31,652 nucleotides of DNA from Anaerolineales bacterium UBA3082 (GTDB lineage Bacteria; Chloroflexota; Anaerolineae; UBA7937), in the NCBI GenBank assembly GCA_002366595.1, contig DFBK01000059.1:1797-33448 (forward strand), given 5' to 3'. The translations under genes and the position numbers were made by a program. The notes beneath the pieces were generated by a model that had not been told where the DNA came from, did no database searches, and saw nothing but the letters and a program-made list of their open reading frames with translations. This document shows, in pieces, positions 7,747-15,445 of the stretch; position 1 is the stretch's first letter, and each line of letters starts with the position of its first letter.

Positions 7747-9066
7747 ATGATTGAGGTAATCATGCCCAAGTTAGGCCTCACCATGGAGGAGGGCACCATC
7801 GTCCACTGGCTTAAGGGTGAAGGGGAAGAGGTAAAGAAGGGCGATCCCCTCTTCGAGGTGCAAACCGACAAGGTGACCATGGAGGTGGAGGCGTCAGCCT
7901 CAGGAACCCTGGGTAAGATATTGGTTCCGGAGGGGGAGACGGTACCTGTGGTTCAGGTGATAGGCTATATTCTGGAGCCCGATGAAGAGGCGCCCGAGGA
8001 GTGGCCGATCCCTGTGGCCGCTGTGGCGACCGTTGCACCGAGGCCACCGGCCGCTGTGCCGAAGTCCCTTGCCACCCCAGCAGCCAAGAGGATGGCACGA
8101 GATAAGGGGATCGATCTGGCTCAGATAAAAGGTACCGGTGAAGGAGGGGTTATCACCAGGGAAGATGTACTGCGTTTTGAAGAGAAGCCAACGCGCAAAG
8201 TGGTTATGGCTCCACCGAGGCGAGTCAAGGCCAGTCCCCGGGCTCGGAGGCTGGCCAAGGAAAAAGGGGCATCCCTTTCGGAGATCGAGGGCACAGGCCC
8301 CGGAGGGCGGATAACGGAGCAGGACATCCTCGACTTTTTGGCCTCACAGGAACTCGTAACTCCCAGCCCCATTCAACGGGTCACGGCGGAGCGGTTGAGT
8401 GAGAGTTTCACCACCGCACCCCACTTCTATTTAACCATGGAGGCTCAGGCTACGAGGCTGGTCGAATGGCGAGAGAGGCTCATTCCCATCATCGAGGAAG
8501 AGGTGAGGGTGCGCTTGACCTTCACCGATATGCTGACCCTCTTGGTGGCTAAGGCTCTTCAAGACCACCCTTTGGCTAACGCCTCCTGGGAAGATGGTCA
8601 CATTCGCATAGCCAAGGAGATAAACATAGGGATGGCCACGGCAGTAGAGAAGGGGCTGATCGTCCCTGTCATCAAGAACGCTGATCAAAAGAGCCTGGGG
8701 GAGATAGCGAGGGAACGCTTCGAACTGGCTGATAAAACCGCCAAGGGGAAACTGAACCTTGAGGAGTTGGAAGGTGGAACCTTCACCCTGACTAACCTGG
8801 GGATGTTCGGGGTTGACGAATTCGGAGCCATTATCAACCCTCCCCAGAGCGCCATTCTGGCGGTGGGCCGCATCGCCGAGCGAGCAATGGTGGAGGATGG
8901 AAAAGTGGTGGCTAGGCCCACTATCCGGCTGACCCTCTCAGTGGATCATAGGGTGCTCGATGGCGCGGAGGGCGCACGGTTTCTAAGAGATCTGAAAAGC
9001 GTGATTGAAGAGCCAGGCGGGGTATTCATAGAGAGCTCTAGTCAAGATGATCTTGAGATCGTCTAG
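7747..9066 (+). CDS. 2-oxoacid dehydrogenase complex E2 (dihydrolipoyl acyltransferase)
   Basis: E2 core enzyme of a pyruvate or branched-chain 2-oxoacid dehydrogenase-type complex, transferring acyl groups from lipoyl-lysine to CoA. Domains in order: one lipoyl domain (residues 1-75; modified Lys in VQTDKVTMEVEA), an Ala/Pro linker, a peripheral-subunit-binding segment (TPAAKRMARDKGIDL...GEGGVITREDV), a basic linker, a second such segment (SPRARRLAKEKGASL...GPGGRITEQDI), and the catalytic domain with FTLTNLGMFGVDEFGAIINPPQ and the active-site DHRVLDG. Two tandem binding segments are uncommon in a 439-residue E2. No E1 or E3 gene lies nearby, so the partners must be encoded elsewhere. Acyl specificity cannot be told. 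Confidence 0.92.
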   Translation: MIEVIMPKLGLTMEEGTIVHWLKGEGEEVKKGDPLFEVQTDKVTMEVEASASGTLGKILVPEGETVPVVQVIGYILEPDEEAPEEWPIPVAAVATVAPRPPAAVPKSLATPAAKRMARDKGIDLAQIKGTGEGGVITREDVLRFEEKPTRKVVMAPPRRVKASPRARRLAKEKGASLSEIEGTGPGGRITEQDILDFLASQELVTPSPIQRVTAERLSESFTTAPHFYLTMEAQATRLVEWRERLIPIIEEEVRVRLTFTDMLTLLVAKALQDHPLANASWEDGHIRIAKEINIGMATAVEKGLIVPVIKNADQKSLGEIARERFELADKTAKGKLNLEELEGGTFTLTNLGMFGVDEFGAIINPPQSAILAVGRIAERAMVEDGKVVARPTIRLTLSVDHRVLDGAEGARFLRDLKSVIEEPGGVFIESSSQDDLEIV

Positions 9067-9487
9067 TCATGAGTGTGATGGCCTGCCTCTGGTATGAGTG
9101 CAGCCGCTAGACGCAATTCGCAAGATCATAGCCGCCTGCGACCTTTTGATTTGATCTCAGCCGACGCATTGGGATTCTGATCCGATGACCATCGAGCTAT
9201 CAAGTGGCGGAGGACCAAAATGGCGTCTAGACGGTGCAACCGAAGGTCCGTCAGAGTCCTCCTCTAACACGCCGAGAACGACCTCCCGCACCTCTTCCAG
9301 CACTGCTATGATACCAGGGTAGGGGGGTGTAGCCTTGATTGTGAACTTCACACTATATATCTTATGTAAAACTTACATATAAACCCGGCCTCTAGTTTGA
9401 CATAACCTCCTAAAGAATCTTTTACCAGATGGCCCTTTGGCAAGGCATTAATAATCCCCCAACAACCTACTTTACCTACTCACTAAT
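9067..9487. other. Long intergenic region with a palindrome and a doubtful minus-strand small frame
   Basis: There is no confident gene here. A minus-strand frame from GTG 9351 to 9157 (64 codons, VKFTIKATPPYPG...) has coding-like third positions in its first half but resembles nothing I know and loses that character later; it may be a relic. The palindrome at 9363-9379 lies just upstream of that GTG. The right end is A+T-rich and leads to the ctpA promoter. Confidence 0.4.
9363..9379. promoter_or_regulatory. Perfect 7-bp inverted repeat, operator-like
   Basis: TATGTAA-AAC-TTACATA, set in A+T-rich DNA between the E2 and ctpA genes. Symmetry, arm length and position are those of a dimeric repressor site; the cognate regulator is unknown. 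Its left part, TATGTAAAACT, also occurs in the arsR operator spacer at 2399-2409. Confidence 0.4.
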
Positions 9488-9516
9488 TTGCTTCCCAGGG
9501 CAAAGGGTGATAGAAT
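9488..9516 (+). promoter_or_regulatory. Promoter of the ctpA-ctpA-smpB operon
   Basis: TTGCTT (9488-9493), 17-base spacer, TAGAAT (9511-9516), 22 bases before the first start codon at 9539. Confidence 0.5.
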
Positions 9517-9538
9517 TTGAAAAGGGACGAGATTAGTT

Positions 9539-10822
9539 ATGTCAAGAATTCGCATAAAAGATAAAAAGCTCCAACGGCTGACTTTGATTCTCCTGGTATC
9601 CATCGTGGCTGCTGCTTCCTACCTGGCGGGGTTCGCTTCTCAGGTGATTCCCGCCTATGTAGGTGAAGTAGAAGAGAGCGAGATCTTCCATCCTACAGCG
9701 GAGGAGCCGCCTGAGTTCGGGGTCTACTGGGAAGCGTGGAACCTGGTGGAGGAGAACTTCTATGCAGAACTCCCCGATGCCCAGGTCCAGACTTACGGCT
9801 CCATTCGAGGGATGCTCGCCGCCCTTGGGGACCCAAATACTTTCTTTATCGAGCCCCCAGATCGGCAGATAGAGAAAGCCCAGTTTCAGGGTCGCTATGG
9901 GGGCATCGGCGCCGAATACACGATGAGGAACGGCTACCTAGTCGTGGTAACGCCCTTCCCGGACTCTCCCGCTTCCAGAGCAGGCATCCGCCCCGGCGAC
10001 ATAATCGTCGCCGTGGACGGGACCGATATCTTCGGCCTCTCTCAAAACGAAGCCGCTCTCCTTATTCGAGGGCCAGTAGGTATGAAGGTAGAATTGACTA
10101 TCCGAAGAGAAGGTGAACTGGAGCCCTTGATCGTTCAACTCACCCGGGAAGAGATCGAGCTGCCCACAGTTACCTGGGGGTTGAAAGAGGAGGAAATCGG
10201 CTATGTCAAGTTATCCTTCTTTGGCGGGCGCACCAACGAGGAGCTACGACACGCTCTCACTGAACTACAAAGCCAGGGCGCTACCAGCCTGATCCTAGAT
10301 CTCAGGAATAACCCCGGCGGCCTCATCGGGGCAGCAGTGGATGTAGCCAGTCAGTTCATCGATACCGGCGTCATCCTCTACCAGCGGGACGCCCAAGGGA
10401 ACGACCAAGCTTTTCCGGCCAAAAAGGGAGGCTTGGCTACCGAAACCCCTCTTGCCGTCTTGGTCAACGGTGGCACGGCCAGCGCAGCCGAGATAGTGGC
10501 TGGAGCCCTCAGCGATCATCAACGCGCTGTCATCATCGGCGAGAAGACCTTCGGCAAGGGCTCCATCCAGACGGTTCGCGAACTTAGCGATCACTCCAGC
10601 ATCCACGTGACCACCGCCCACTGGCTGACCCCCCAGGATCACGAGATCGAAGGGGCTGGGCTTACCCCCGACCTCGAAGTTCCCCTGACACAAGAAGATA
10701 TCGACAACCAACGCGATCCCCAACTGGATGGGGCTCTCGCATACCTGAGAAGCCTCCTCCCCTACCCTGTATCGGGAGTCCTCCAACCAGTGAATATTAT
10801 GTCAACTAAGAGGGGAATATAG
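9539..10822 (+). CDS. ctpA: S41-family C-terminal processing protease, copy 1
   Basis: A membrane-anchored or exported serine protease with a Ser/Lys dyad that trims or degrades envelope proteins. The N-terminal hydrophobic segment (about residues 13-35) follows a basic start and serves as signal anchor. A PDZ domain (about 115-195; PASRAGIRPGDIIVAVDG) is inserted before the catalytic domain. Catalytic residues: Ser315 in NGGTASAAEIV and Lys340 in KTFGKGS, the usual 25 residues apart; LDLRNNPGG is also present. The start at 9539 is supported by the promoter. The stop overlaps the next start by one base (TAGTG at 10820-10824). Copies 1 and 2 look like an old tandem duplication. Confidence 0.93.
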   Translation: MSRIRIKDKKLQRLTLILLVSIVAAASYLAGFASQVIPAYVGEVEESEIFHPTAEEPPEFGVYWEAWNLVEENFYAELPDAQVQTYGSIRGMLAALGDPNTFFIEPPDRQIEKAQFQGRYGGIGAEYTMRNGYLVVVTPFPDSPASRAGIRPGDIIVAVDGTDIFGLSQNEAALLIRGPVGMKVELTIRREGELEPLIVQLTREEIELPTVTWGLKEEEIGYVKLSFFGGRTNEELRHALTELQSQGATSLILDLRNNPGGLIGAAVDVASQFIDTGVILYQRDAQGNDQAFPAKKGGLATETPLAVLVNGGTASAAEIVAGALSDHQRAVIIGEKTFGKGSIQTVRELSDHSSIHVTTAHWLTPQDHEIEGAGLTPDLEVPLTQEDIDNQRDPQLDGALAYLRSLLPYPVSGVLQPVNIMSTKRGI

Positions 10823-12015
10823 TGGCAAAAGCGGCCAAACTCGCCGGACTCACTTTGCTCACGGTTTTCATCGTCGCTACCTCCTACCTTGCCGGCTCGG
10901 CAGCCGGTTTTATCCTCGCCTCCCCGGTGATGGCAGAGAAGAGTATAGCGCCTCCACCAGCCTTAGAGGAAGAGTTCAGGCTCTTCTGGGAGGCTTGGCG
11001 GATCGTGGAGAATGAGTTTTACCAAAGGCCCATCGACTCTAAGGAACTCGCCTATGGGGCTATCCGGGGTGCTCTCTCCACCTTAGAAGACGAAAATACC
11101 TTCTTCATCACCCCAGAGCGTATAGCCATCATTCGCGAGGATCTCACTGGAACCTTCGAGGGTATCGGGGCCTTAGTAAAGATAAACGAGGATGGCTATC
11201 TAGTCATCGTCGAGCCTCTAGCAGGGAGGCCTGCAGATCTGGCCGGGCTCAAGGCTGGAGATCTGGTCTTAGAAGTGGATGGAGTGGAGACACGGGGGAT
11301 GAACCTCGTAGAGGCTATCAGCCTCATCCGGGGTCCGAAGGGGACAACGGTCCATCTCACCATCCGGCGGCAAGGCATTCTTGAGCCCTTCGAGGTGGAG
11401 ATCATACGTCAGCGGATCGAACTCCGCACCATAGAGTACCGCCTCTTGAATGGCGAGATAGGGTATATCAAACTCAACGAGTTCAACTCCCAGGCCCCTC
11501 GACAGTTGAGGGCGGCCCTCATAGATCTTTTGGCTAAAAACCCTCGAGGGTTGATCCTAGATCTGCGTGATGACCCTGGTGGGTTGGTTACGGCAGCCAT
11601 CGATGTGGGGAACCAGTTCATCGCCGAGGGCGTCATCATGTCCGAGAGGGGCAAAGATATAGAGGAAGATTATGAGGCTCAAGGCGGCGGCCTGGCCACC
11701 GAGATCCCCTTGGTCGTCCTGGTGAATGGGGGGAGCGCCAGCGCCTCGGAGATAGTTGCCGGAGCCATACAGGACTACGGAAGAGGAATCCTCATTGGTG
11801 AGAGGACCGTGGGCAAGGGCTCCGTCCAAGTTCAGCACGAGTTGAGCGACGGCTCTGGTTTACGCATCACCATAGCCCATTGGTTCACCCCCCACGGTCG
11901 GCTCATAGAGGGAGAGGGGCTCATCCCCGACATCGAGGTCTACATCACCGACGAAGATCTGGCTAGCGGCCTGGATCCTCAATTGGAACTGGCCATCGAT
12001 TACCTAGAGAGATGA
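10822..12015 (+). CDS. ctpA: S41-family C-terminal processing protease, copy 2
   Basis: A paralogue of the preceding gene with the same layout: N-terminal hydrophobic anchor (about residues 6-35), PDZ domain (LAGLKAGDLVLEVDG) and S41 catalytic domain. Ser307 in GGSASASEIVAG and Lys332 in RTVGKGS form the dyad; LDLRDDPGG replaces the commoner LDLRNNPGG. It starts at GTG 10822, one base inside the stop of copy 1, behind a GAGGGG ribosome site, and its stop overlaps the smpB start (ATGA at 12012-12015). Translational coupling of both proteases to smpB suggests a common quality-control theme, but joint function is inference. Confidence 0.93.
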   Translation: MAKAAKLAGLTLLTVFIVATSYLAGSAAGFILASPVMAEKSIAPPPALEEEFRLFWEAWRIVENEFYQRPIDSKELAYGAIRGALSTLEDENTFFITPERIAIIREDLTGTFEGIGALVKINEDGYLVIVEPLAGRPADLAGLKAGDLVLEVDGVETRGMNLVEAISLIRGPKGTTVHLTIRRQGILEPFEVEIIRQRIELRTIEYRLLNGEIGYIKLNEFNSQAPRQLRAALIDLLAKNPRGLILDLRDDPGGLVTAAIDVGNQFIAEGVIMSERGKDIEEDYEAQGGGLATEIPLVVLVNGGSASASEIVAGAIQDYGRGILIGERTVGKGSVQVQHELSDGSGLRITIAHWFTPHGRLIEGEGLIPDIEVYITDEDLASGLDPQLELAIDYLER

Positions 12016-12482
12016 CAGAGAAAGTTATCGTTGTCAATAGAAAGGCCCGCCACGATTATTTCATCGACGAAACCTACGAAGCGGGGCTAGCCCTCACCGG
12101 CACGGAGATAAAATCGATCCGGGCTGGCCGGGTCAACCTTAAGGATAGTTACGTCATGATCAGAGGTAGCGAGGCTTGGCTGGTGGGCGTTCACATAGCC
12201 CCTTATAAAGAGGCCGGTCGCCAAAGCCACAACCCCAAAAGAGACCGGAAACTCCTCCTCCACCGCTATCAGATAAACCGCCTCGCAGGGAAGGTGAAAG
12301 CGAAAGGCTACACCATCGTGCCCTTGCGCTTATATTCGAAGGATAGATACGTCAAAGTGGAGATAGCCTTGGCCAGAGGGAAGAAACTCTACGACAAGAG
12401 GCGGGATATCGCCGAGAGAGAGGCCCAGCGGGAGATGGAGCGGGCCTTGGCTAGGCGTAGGAAGGCGAAATCCGCAGAATGA
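12012..12482 (+). CDS. smpB: SsrA-binding protein SmpB
   Basis: Binds tmRNA and delivers it to stalled ribosomes in trans-translation. Typical motifs: NRKARHDYFI at the N-terminus, YEAGLALTGTEIKSIRAGRVNLKDSY, HIAPY, and the conserved R-K-LLLH followed by a basic tail (KRRDIAEREAQREMER) that folds in the decoding centre. Length 156 is normal. The start overlaps the upstream protease stop. The tmRNA gene ssrA is often nearby, but I found no tmRNA-like sequence in the following 400 bases. Confidence 0.96.
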   Translation: MTEKVIVVNRKARHDYFIDETYEAGLALTGTEIKSIRAGRVNLKDSYVMIRGSEAWLVGVHIAPYKEAGRQSHNPKRDRKLLLHRYQINRLAGKVKAKGYTIVPLRLYSKDRYVKVEIALARGKKLYDKRRDIAEREAQREMERALARRRKAKSAE

Positions 12483-12499
12483 AAGGTAGTGATTACCTT
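12483..12499 (+). terminator. Short hairpin immediately after smpB
   Basis: AAGGTA-GTGAT-TACCTT directly after the smpB stop. A 6-bp stem without a U tract: doubtful as a terminator. Confidence 0.2.
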
Positions 12500-12636
12500 G
12501 GCCAGCCCTCATCACCCAGCGTTTAAGACCCCCCTTTTCCATTAGCAGTGTTAGGCGAACAACCGCTGGAAAGAGTGTGCGAGTGGTTTATTGCACACGA
12601 TGTGGTTGTGTGCTTGGCATAGTCTCCGAGGAATAG

Positions 12637-12876
12637 GGCACATTATTATTCAAAGGACGGAAAACGATCGTAAATCCAACGCGATCCTACACTACAGGTT
12701 GGATTCTCCAGCTGGTCATAGGTCTGGTTGTCCTTGGATTATGCTATCTCTTAGGCCCCAAAACAGGACTCTTCCATTTTCACATCATCTTCCCCCTGGG
12801 GGTCTGGCTCCTCTGTGACGGCCTTAACTTCCGCCTTACCGGTCGCTCGACGCTGCAGGGCCCTAAAAGAAAAATA
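12637..12876 (+). pseudogene. Upstream in-frame extension of the membrane protein without a start codon
   Basis: The frame of the following gene is open from 12637, after an in-frame TAG at 12634-12636. It translates as convincing membrane-protein sequence, including WILQLVIGLVVLGLCYLLG and FPLGVWLLCDGLNFRLTGRS, but contains no ATG, GTG or TTG start codon. Either a rare start codon is used or the 5' end of the gene has been lost or mutated. Further upstream in the same frame, before the stop, is a short stretch VYCTRCGCVLG with a CxxC pattern. Confidence 0.5.
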
Positions 12877-13509
12877 GTGGAAATGATCCTCTGGGGCGCT
12901 CTCTTCGGCCTCTTTTTAGATTTCCAGATGATCGCCGTCACCAAGATACTCCGCTATTTGACCGTTAACACCCCCCTCCTGGCCCTAGGGCTCTATATAG
13001 GCTGGGGCTTCTGCCTTCCCGCCATCTATGAATCGTATCGGCTGGCCTCCCTCCTCACCCGAGGGTTCGGCAAGAGAGCCCTCCTCCCCCAGAGGTGGCG
13101 GAAGGCTTTGCTTTCCGCCTCTGGACCGATGGGGGCGATCCTTCTTGTCCTTCCCCTCTTCGCCTTTCTCCATATGGAGACCTGCGGGCCCCTCATCATC
13201 CCCAGTTTCGCCGGCCTTTGGCTTCTCTCAGAATACGGGATATACAGAAAAAGGTCGCAGGGACTCCTAAAGACCCTCCTAGAGGGCTTCTGGAACCCTC
13301 TGGCAGCCTTGACCCTGGCTTCCATAACCTTGACCCTTATCTGGGAGGGTCTAAACGCTCTCATGGGCTCTTGGCGGTACCAAAACCTCTTCTGGCTCCA
13401 GCCGTGCCTTTTAGGTATCCCCCTGGTGGCCTTTTTCGGCTACTTTTGCTGGTATGTCCTCTTTCTTTCCCTCTATCAACTGGTTTCCGGAGAAGAAGTC
13501 TGGTACTAA
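12877..13509 (+). CDS. Multi-pass membrane protein of unknown function
   Basis: The first conventional start is GTG 12877 (an ATG follows at 12883), but the protein very likely begins further upstream (see the adjoining entry). The visible part has about six hydrophobic segments, including ILWGALFGLFLDF, LLALGLYIGWGFCLPAIY, AILLVLPLFAFLHM and PLVAFFGYFCWYVLFLSLY. Recurrent aromatic and small-residue patterns (WEGLNALMGSWRYQN, then a G-x-P before the last helix) loosely recall carotenoid-biosynthesis or lycopene-cyclase-like membrane families. That similarity is weak and I assign no function. It lies between smpB and mtnP on the same strand. Confidence 0.6.
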   Translation: MEMILWGALFGLFLDFQMIAVTKILRYLTVNTPLLALGLYIGWGFCLPAIYESYRLASLLTRGFGKRALLPQRWRKALLSASGPMGAILLVLPLFAFLHMETCGPLIIPSFAGLWLLSEYGIYRKRSQGLLKTLLEGFWNPLAALTLASITLTLIWEGLNALMGSWRYQNLFWLQPCLLGIPLVAFFGYFCWYVLFLSLYQLVSGEEVWY

Positions 13510-13547
13510 GTCGCCAAGGTCATAGCAGCAGGATTCCTCTCTTGCGT

Positions 13548-13576
13548 TTGCTAAAGGCCTAGACCTGGGCTATACT
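13548..13576 (+). promoter_or_regulatory. Promoter of mtnP
   Basis: TTGCTA (13548-13553), 17-base spacer, TATACT (13571-13576), about 50 bases before the mtnP start. Confidence 0.5.
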
Positions 13577-13628
13577 CTTTCCCATCCCACAGGGATCCTT
13601 TACGGACGATCACAGATAGGAGGAAGAA

Positions 13629-14495
13629 ATGGCTCAGGCCAGGATAGGGATCATTGGCGGCAGCGGCCTCTACGAGATGGAGGGGCTCACCGACGTAAAA
13701 GAGGTAAAGGTGAAGACCCCCTTCGGGGAGCCCAGCGATCTCATCGTCATCGGGACCCTAGAGGGGCGAAGGGTGGCTTTTCTGCCTCGCCACGGGCGGG
13801 GGCATCGGATCATGCCCACCGAACTCCCCTCCCGAGCCAACATATACGCCCTGAAATCTTTAGGCGTGGAGCATATAATAGCCGTCAGCGCCTGCGGAAG
13901 CATGAAAGAGGAGATCCACCCCCTGGACATGGTCATCCCGGACCAGATCTTCGACCGCACCAGGGGCCGTATCAACACCTTCTTCGGCGATGGGGTGGTG
14001 GCCCATATCTCCTTCGATGAGCCCTTCTGTCCTGGCCTTAGCGCGCTCCTCTATCAAGCAGCCAAAGAGGTTGGAGCCAGGGCACATAAGGGAGGGACTT
14101 ATGTGATAATAGAGGGGCCCTCTTTCTCCACCAAGGCTGAATCCCGCATCTATCGGGGGTGGGGGGTGGACATCATCGGCATGACCGTCCTGCCAGAGGC
14201 GAAACTGGCCCGGGAGGCGGAGATCTGCTACGCCGTCCTGGCCAATGTCACCGACTACGACGTCTGGCAGGTGAGCGAGGAGCCGGTGAGCGTGGAGATG
14301 TTGATCGACAACCTGGTAAAGAACGCAGAGATGGCCAAGAAGATCATCAAGAAAGCCGTCCCCCATATCCCCGAGGCTCGCACCTGCCCCTGTCCCACAG
14401 CCTTAAAGAACGCTATCATCACCAGCAAAGACCGCATCCCAGAGAAGGCGAAGAAGGACCTGGGACTCCTCATAGGGAAGTACCTGGAAGAATAG
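13629..14495 (+). CDS. mtnP: S-methyl-5'-thioadenosine phosphorylase
   Basis: Phosphorolyses methylthioadenosine, the by-product of polyamine synthesis, to adenine and methylthioribose-1-phosphate, the entry to methionine salvage. Motifs of the trimeric PNP/MTAP family: IGIIGGSGLY at the N-terminus, FLPRHGRGHRIMPTELPSRANIYALK, AVSACGSMKEE, EGPSFSTKAESRIYR, and IIGMTVLPEAKLAREAEICYA. Length 288 is typical. The start at 13629 has AGGAGG 6-8 bases upstream. It has its own promoter and intrinsic terminator, so it is probably monocistronic. No mtnA or other salvage genes are in the window. Inosine or guanosine phosphorylase activity cannot be excluded. Confidence 0.93.
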   Translation: MAQARIGIIGGSGLYEMEGLTDVKEVKVKTPFGEPSDLIVIGTLEGRRVAFLPRHGRGHRIMPTELPSRANIYALKSLGVEHIIAVSACGSMKEEIHPLDMVIPDQIFDRTRGRINTFFGDGVVAHISFDEPFCPGLSALLYQAAKEVGARAHKGGTYVIIEGPSFSTKAESRIYRGWGVDIIGMTVLPEAKLAREAEICYAVLANVTDYDVWQVSEEPVSVEMLIDNLVKNAEMAKKIIKKAVPHIPEARTCPCPTALKNAIITSKDRIPEKAKKDLGLLIGKYLEE

Positions 14496-14521
14496 TCAAG
14501 CGTTTTCCGATGACATAATGA

Positions 14522-14548
14522 AGGGGAGTCGAGTTCGACTCCTCTTTT
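14522..14548 (+). terminator. Intrinsic terminator of mtnP
   Basis: Stem AGGGGAGTCGA / TCGACTCCTCT (11 bp with one G-T pair, tight loop) runs into TTTT, 26 bases after the mtnP stop. Confidence 0.8.
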
Positions 14549-14644
14549 GCCGCTTGAGACCTTTTTCCGAGCCACCCAACACTATTGTTGCGATTCTATC
14601 CGCAGACTTTTCGTCGGCAGCCAGGGTCAATCTGTTTCCGTCTC

Positions 14645-15445
14645 TCAGTATAGAACCGCCCGGCTCTCGGGGTCATTGAACTCTCCTACCAAGATCTGCC
14701 CCTCGGACACTCCTTCCTTCAAGGCGCGTTTCACCCCGATGCAACTCTCCTTCAGCCATTGCATCATGGCCCAAGGGGTTGGGAGTTCGTTCCGCCGGCC
14801 GTATTGGGTGGGGCAAGGGCTTAGGACTTCGACGAAGGCGAACCCCTTACGCTCCAGAGCCCTGGCCAGGATATTGATCAGCGCCTTCACATGATAGACG
14901 CTCTGGCGGGCCACATAGGTGGCTCCCGCCCCCAAAACCAACCGGCAGAGGTCAAAAGGCGGCTCTCTGTTCCCCTGAGGAGTGGTCATGGTGAAGGCTC
15001 CCAGAGGCGTGGTGGGGGTGACCTGTCCCCCGGTCATGCCATAAATCAGGTTATTGGCACAGATCACCGTCAAATCGATATTCCGCCGGGCGGCATGGAT
15101 CAGATGATTACCCCCGATGGAGGCTATATCCCCATCGCCGCCGATAACTACCACTTTCAGTTCCGGCCGGAAGAGCTTGGCCCCTGTGGCGAAGGCGATG
15201 GGGCGCCCATGGGTGGTATGGAGGGTATCAGCAGCGAAATGGGGGCTGGGGATCCAGCCCGCGCATCCGATACCGGAGACGAAGAGCATCTCATCCGGGT
15301 GCCATCCTACCTTGTCAACGGCTCTAAGGATGGCCCCCATGAGGATGCCATGACCACAACCGGCGCAGAAAGGGGTGGAAAAGGCCTCAGCGCGGAGACC
15401 CTTCAATGTTGAGTGGTGGGGCCTACTCCTCTCCCTCACCTTCAT
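14645..15445 (-). CDS. korB: 2-oxoacid:ferredoxin oxidoreductase, beta subunit
   Basis: The thiamine-diphosphate-binding beta subunit that, with an alpha/gamma partner, oxidises 2-oxoacids such as 2-oxoglutarate to acyl-CoA while reducing ferredoxin. It has Fe-S ligands CAGCGHG (Cys27, Cys30), GIGCAGW (Cys61) and SPCPTQYG, and the TPP motif GGDGD...N ending in NNLIYGMTGGQ. The HTTHGRPIAFATGAKL stretch is typical of KorB. Length 266 is normal. The start may be ATG 15445, overlapping mobB by 23 bases, or GTG 15439, which has better ribosome-site spacing. No alpha subunit lies on either side in the window, which is unusual. It is the last gene of the minus-strand molybdenum operon. Confidence 0.88.
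   Translation of the reverse strand: MKVRERSRPHHSTLKGLRAEAFSTPFCAGCGHGILMGAILRAVDKVGWHPDEMLFVSGIGCAGWIPSPHFAADTLHTTHGRPIAFATGAKLFRPELKVVVIGGDGDIASIGGNHLIHAARRNIDLTVICANNLIYGMTGGQVTPTTPLGAFTMTTPQGNREPPFDLCRLVLGAGATYVARQSVYHVKALINILARALERKGFAFVEVLSPCPTQYGRRNELPTPWAMMQWLKESCIGVKRALKEGVSEGQILVGEFNDPESRAVLY

Noticed and set aside
12483..12876. Possible tmRNA gene next to smpB
   Set aside because: No tRNA-Ala-like ends, no T-arm and no tag-peptide reading frame are visible.
14522..14548. GAGTTCGACTC resembling a tRNA T-arm
   Set aside because: No acceptor, D or anticodon arms fit around it and no CCA follows; the hairpin plus TTTT is the mtnP terminator.
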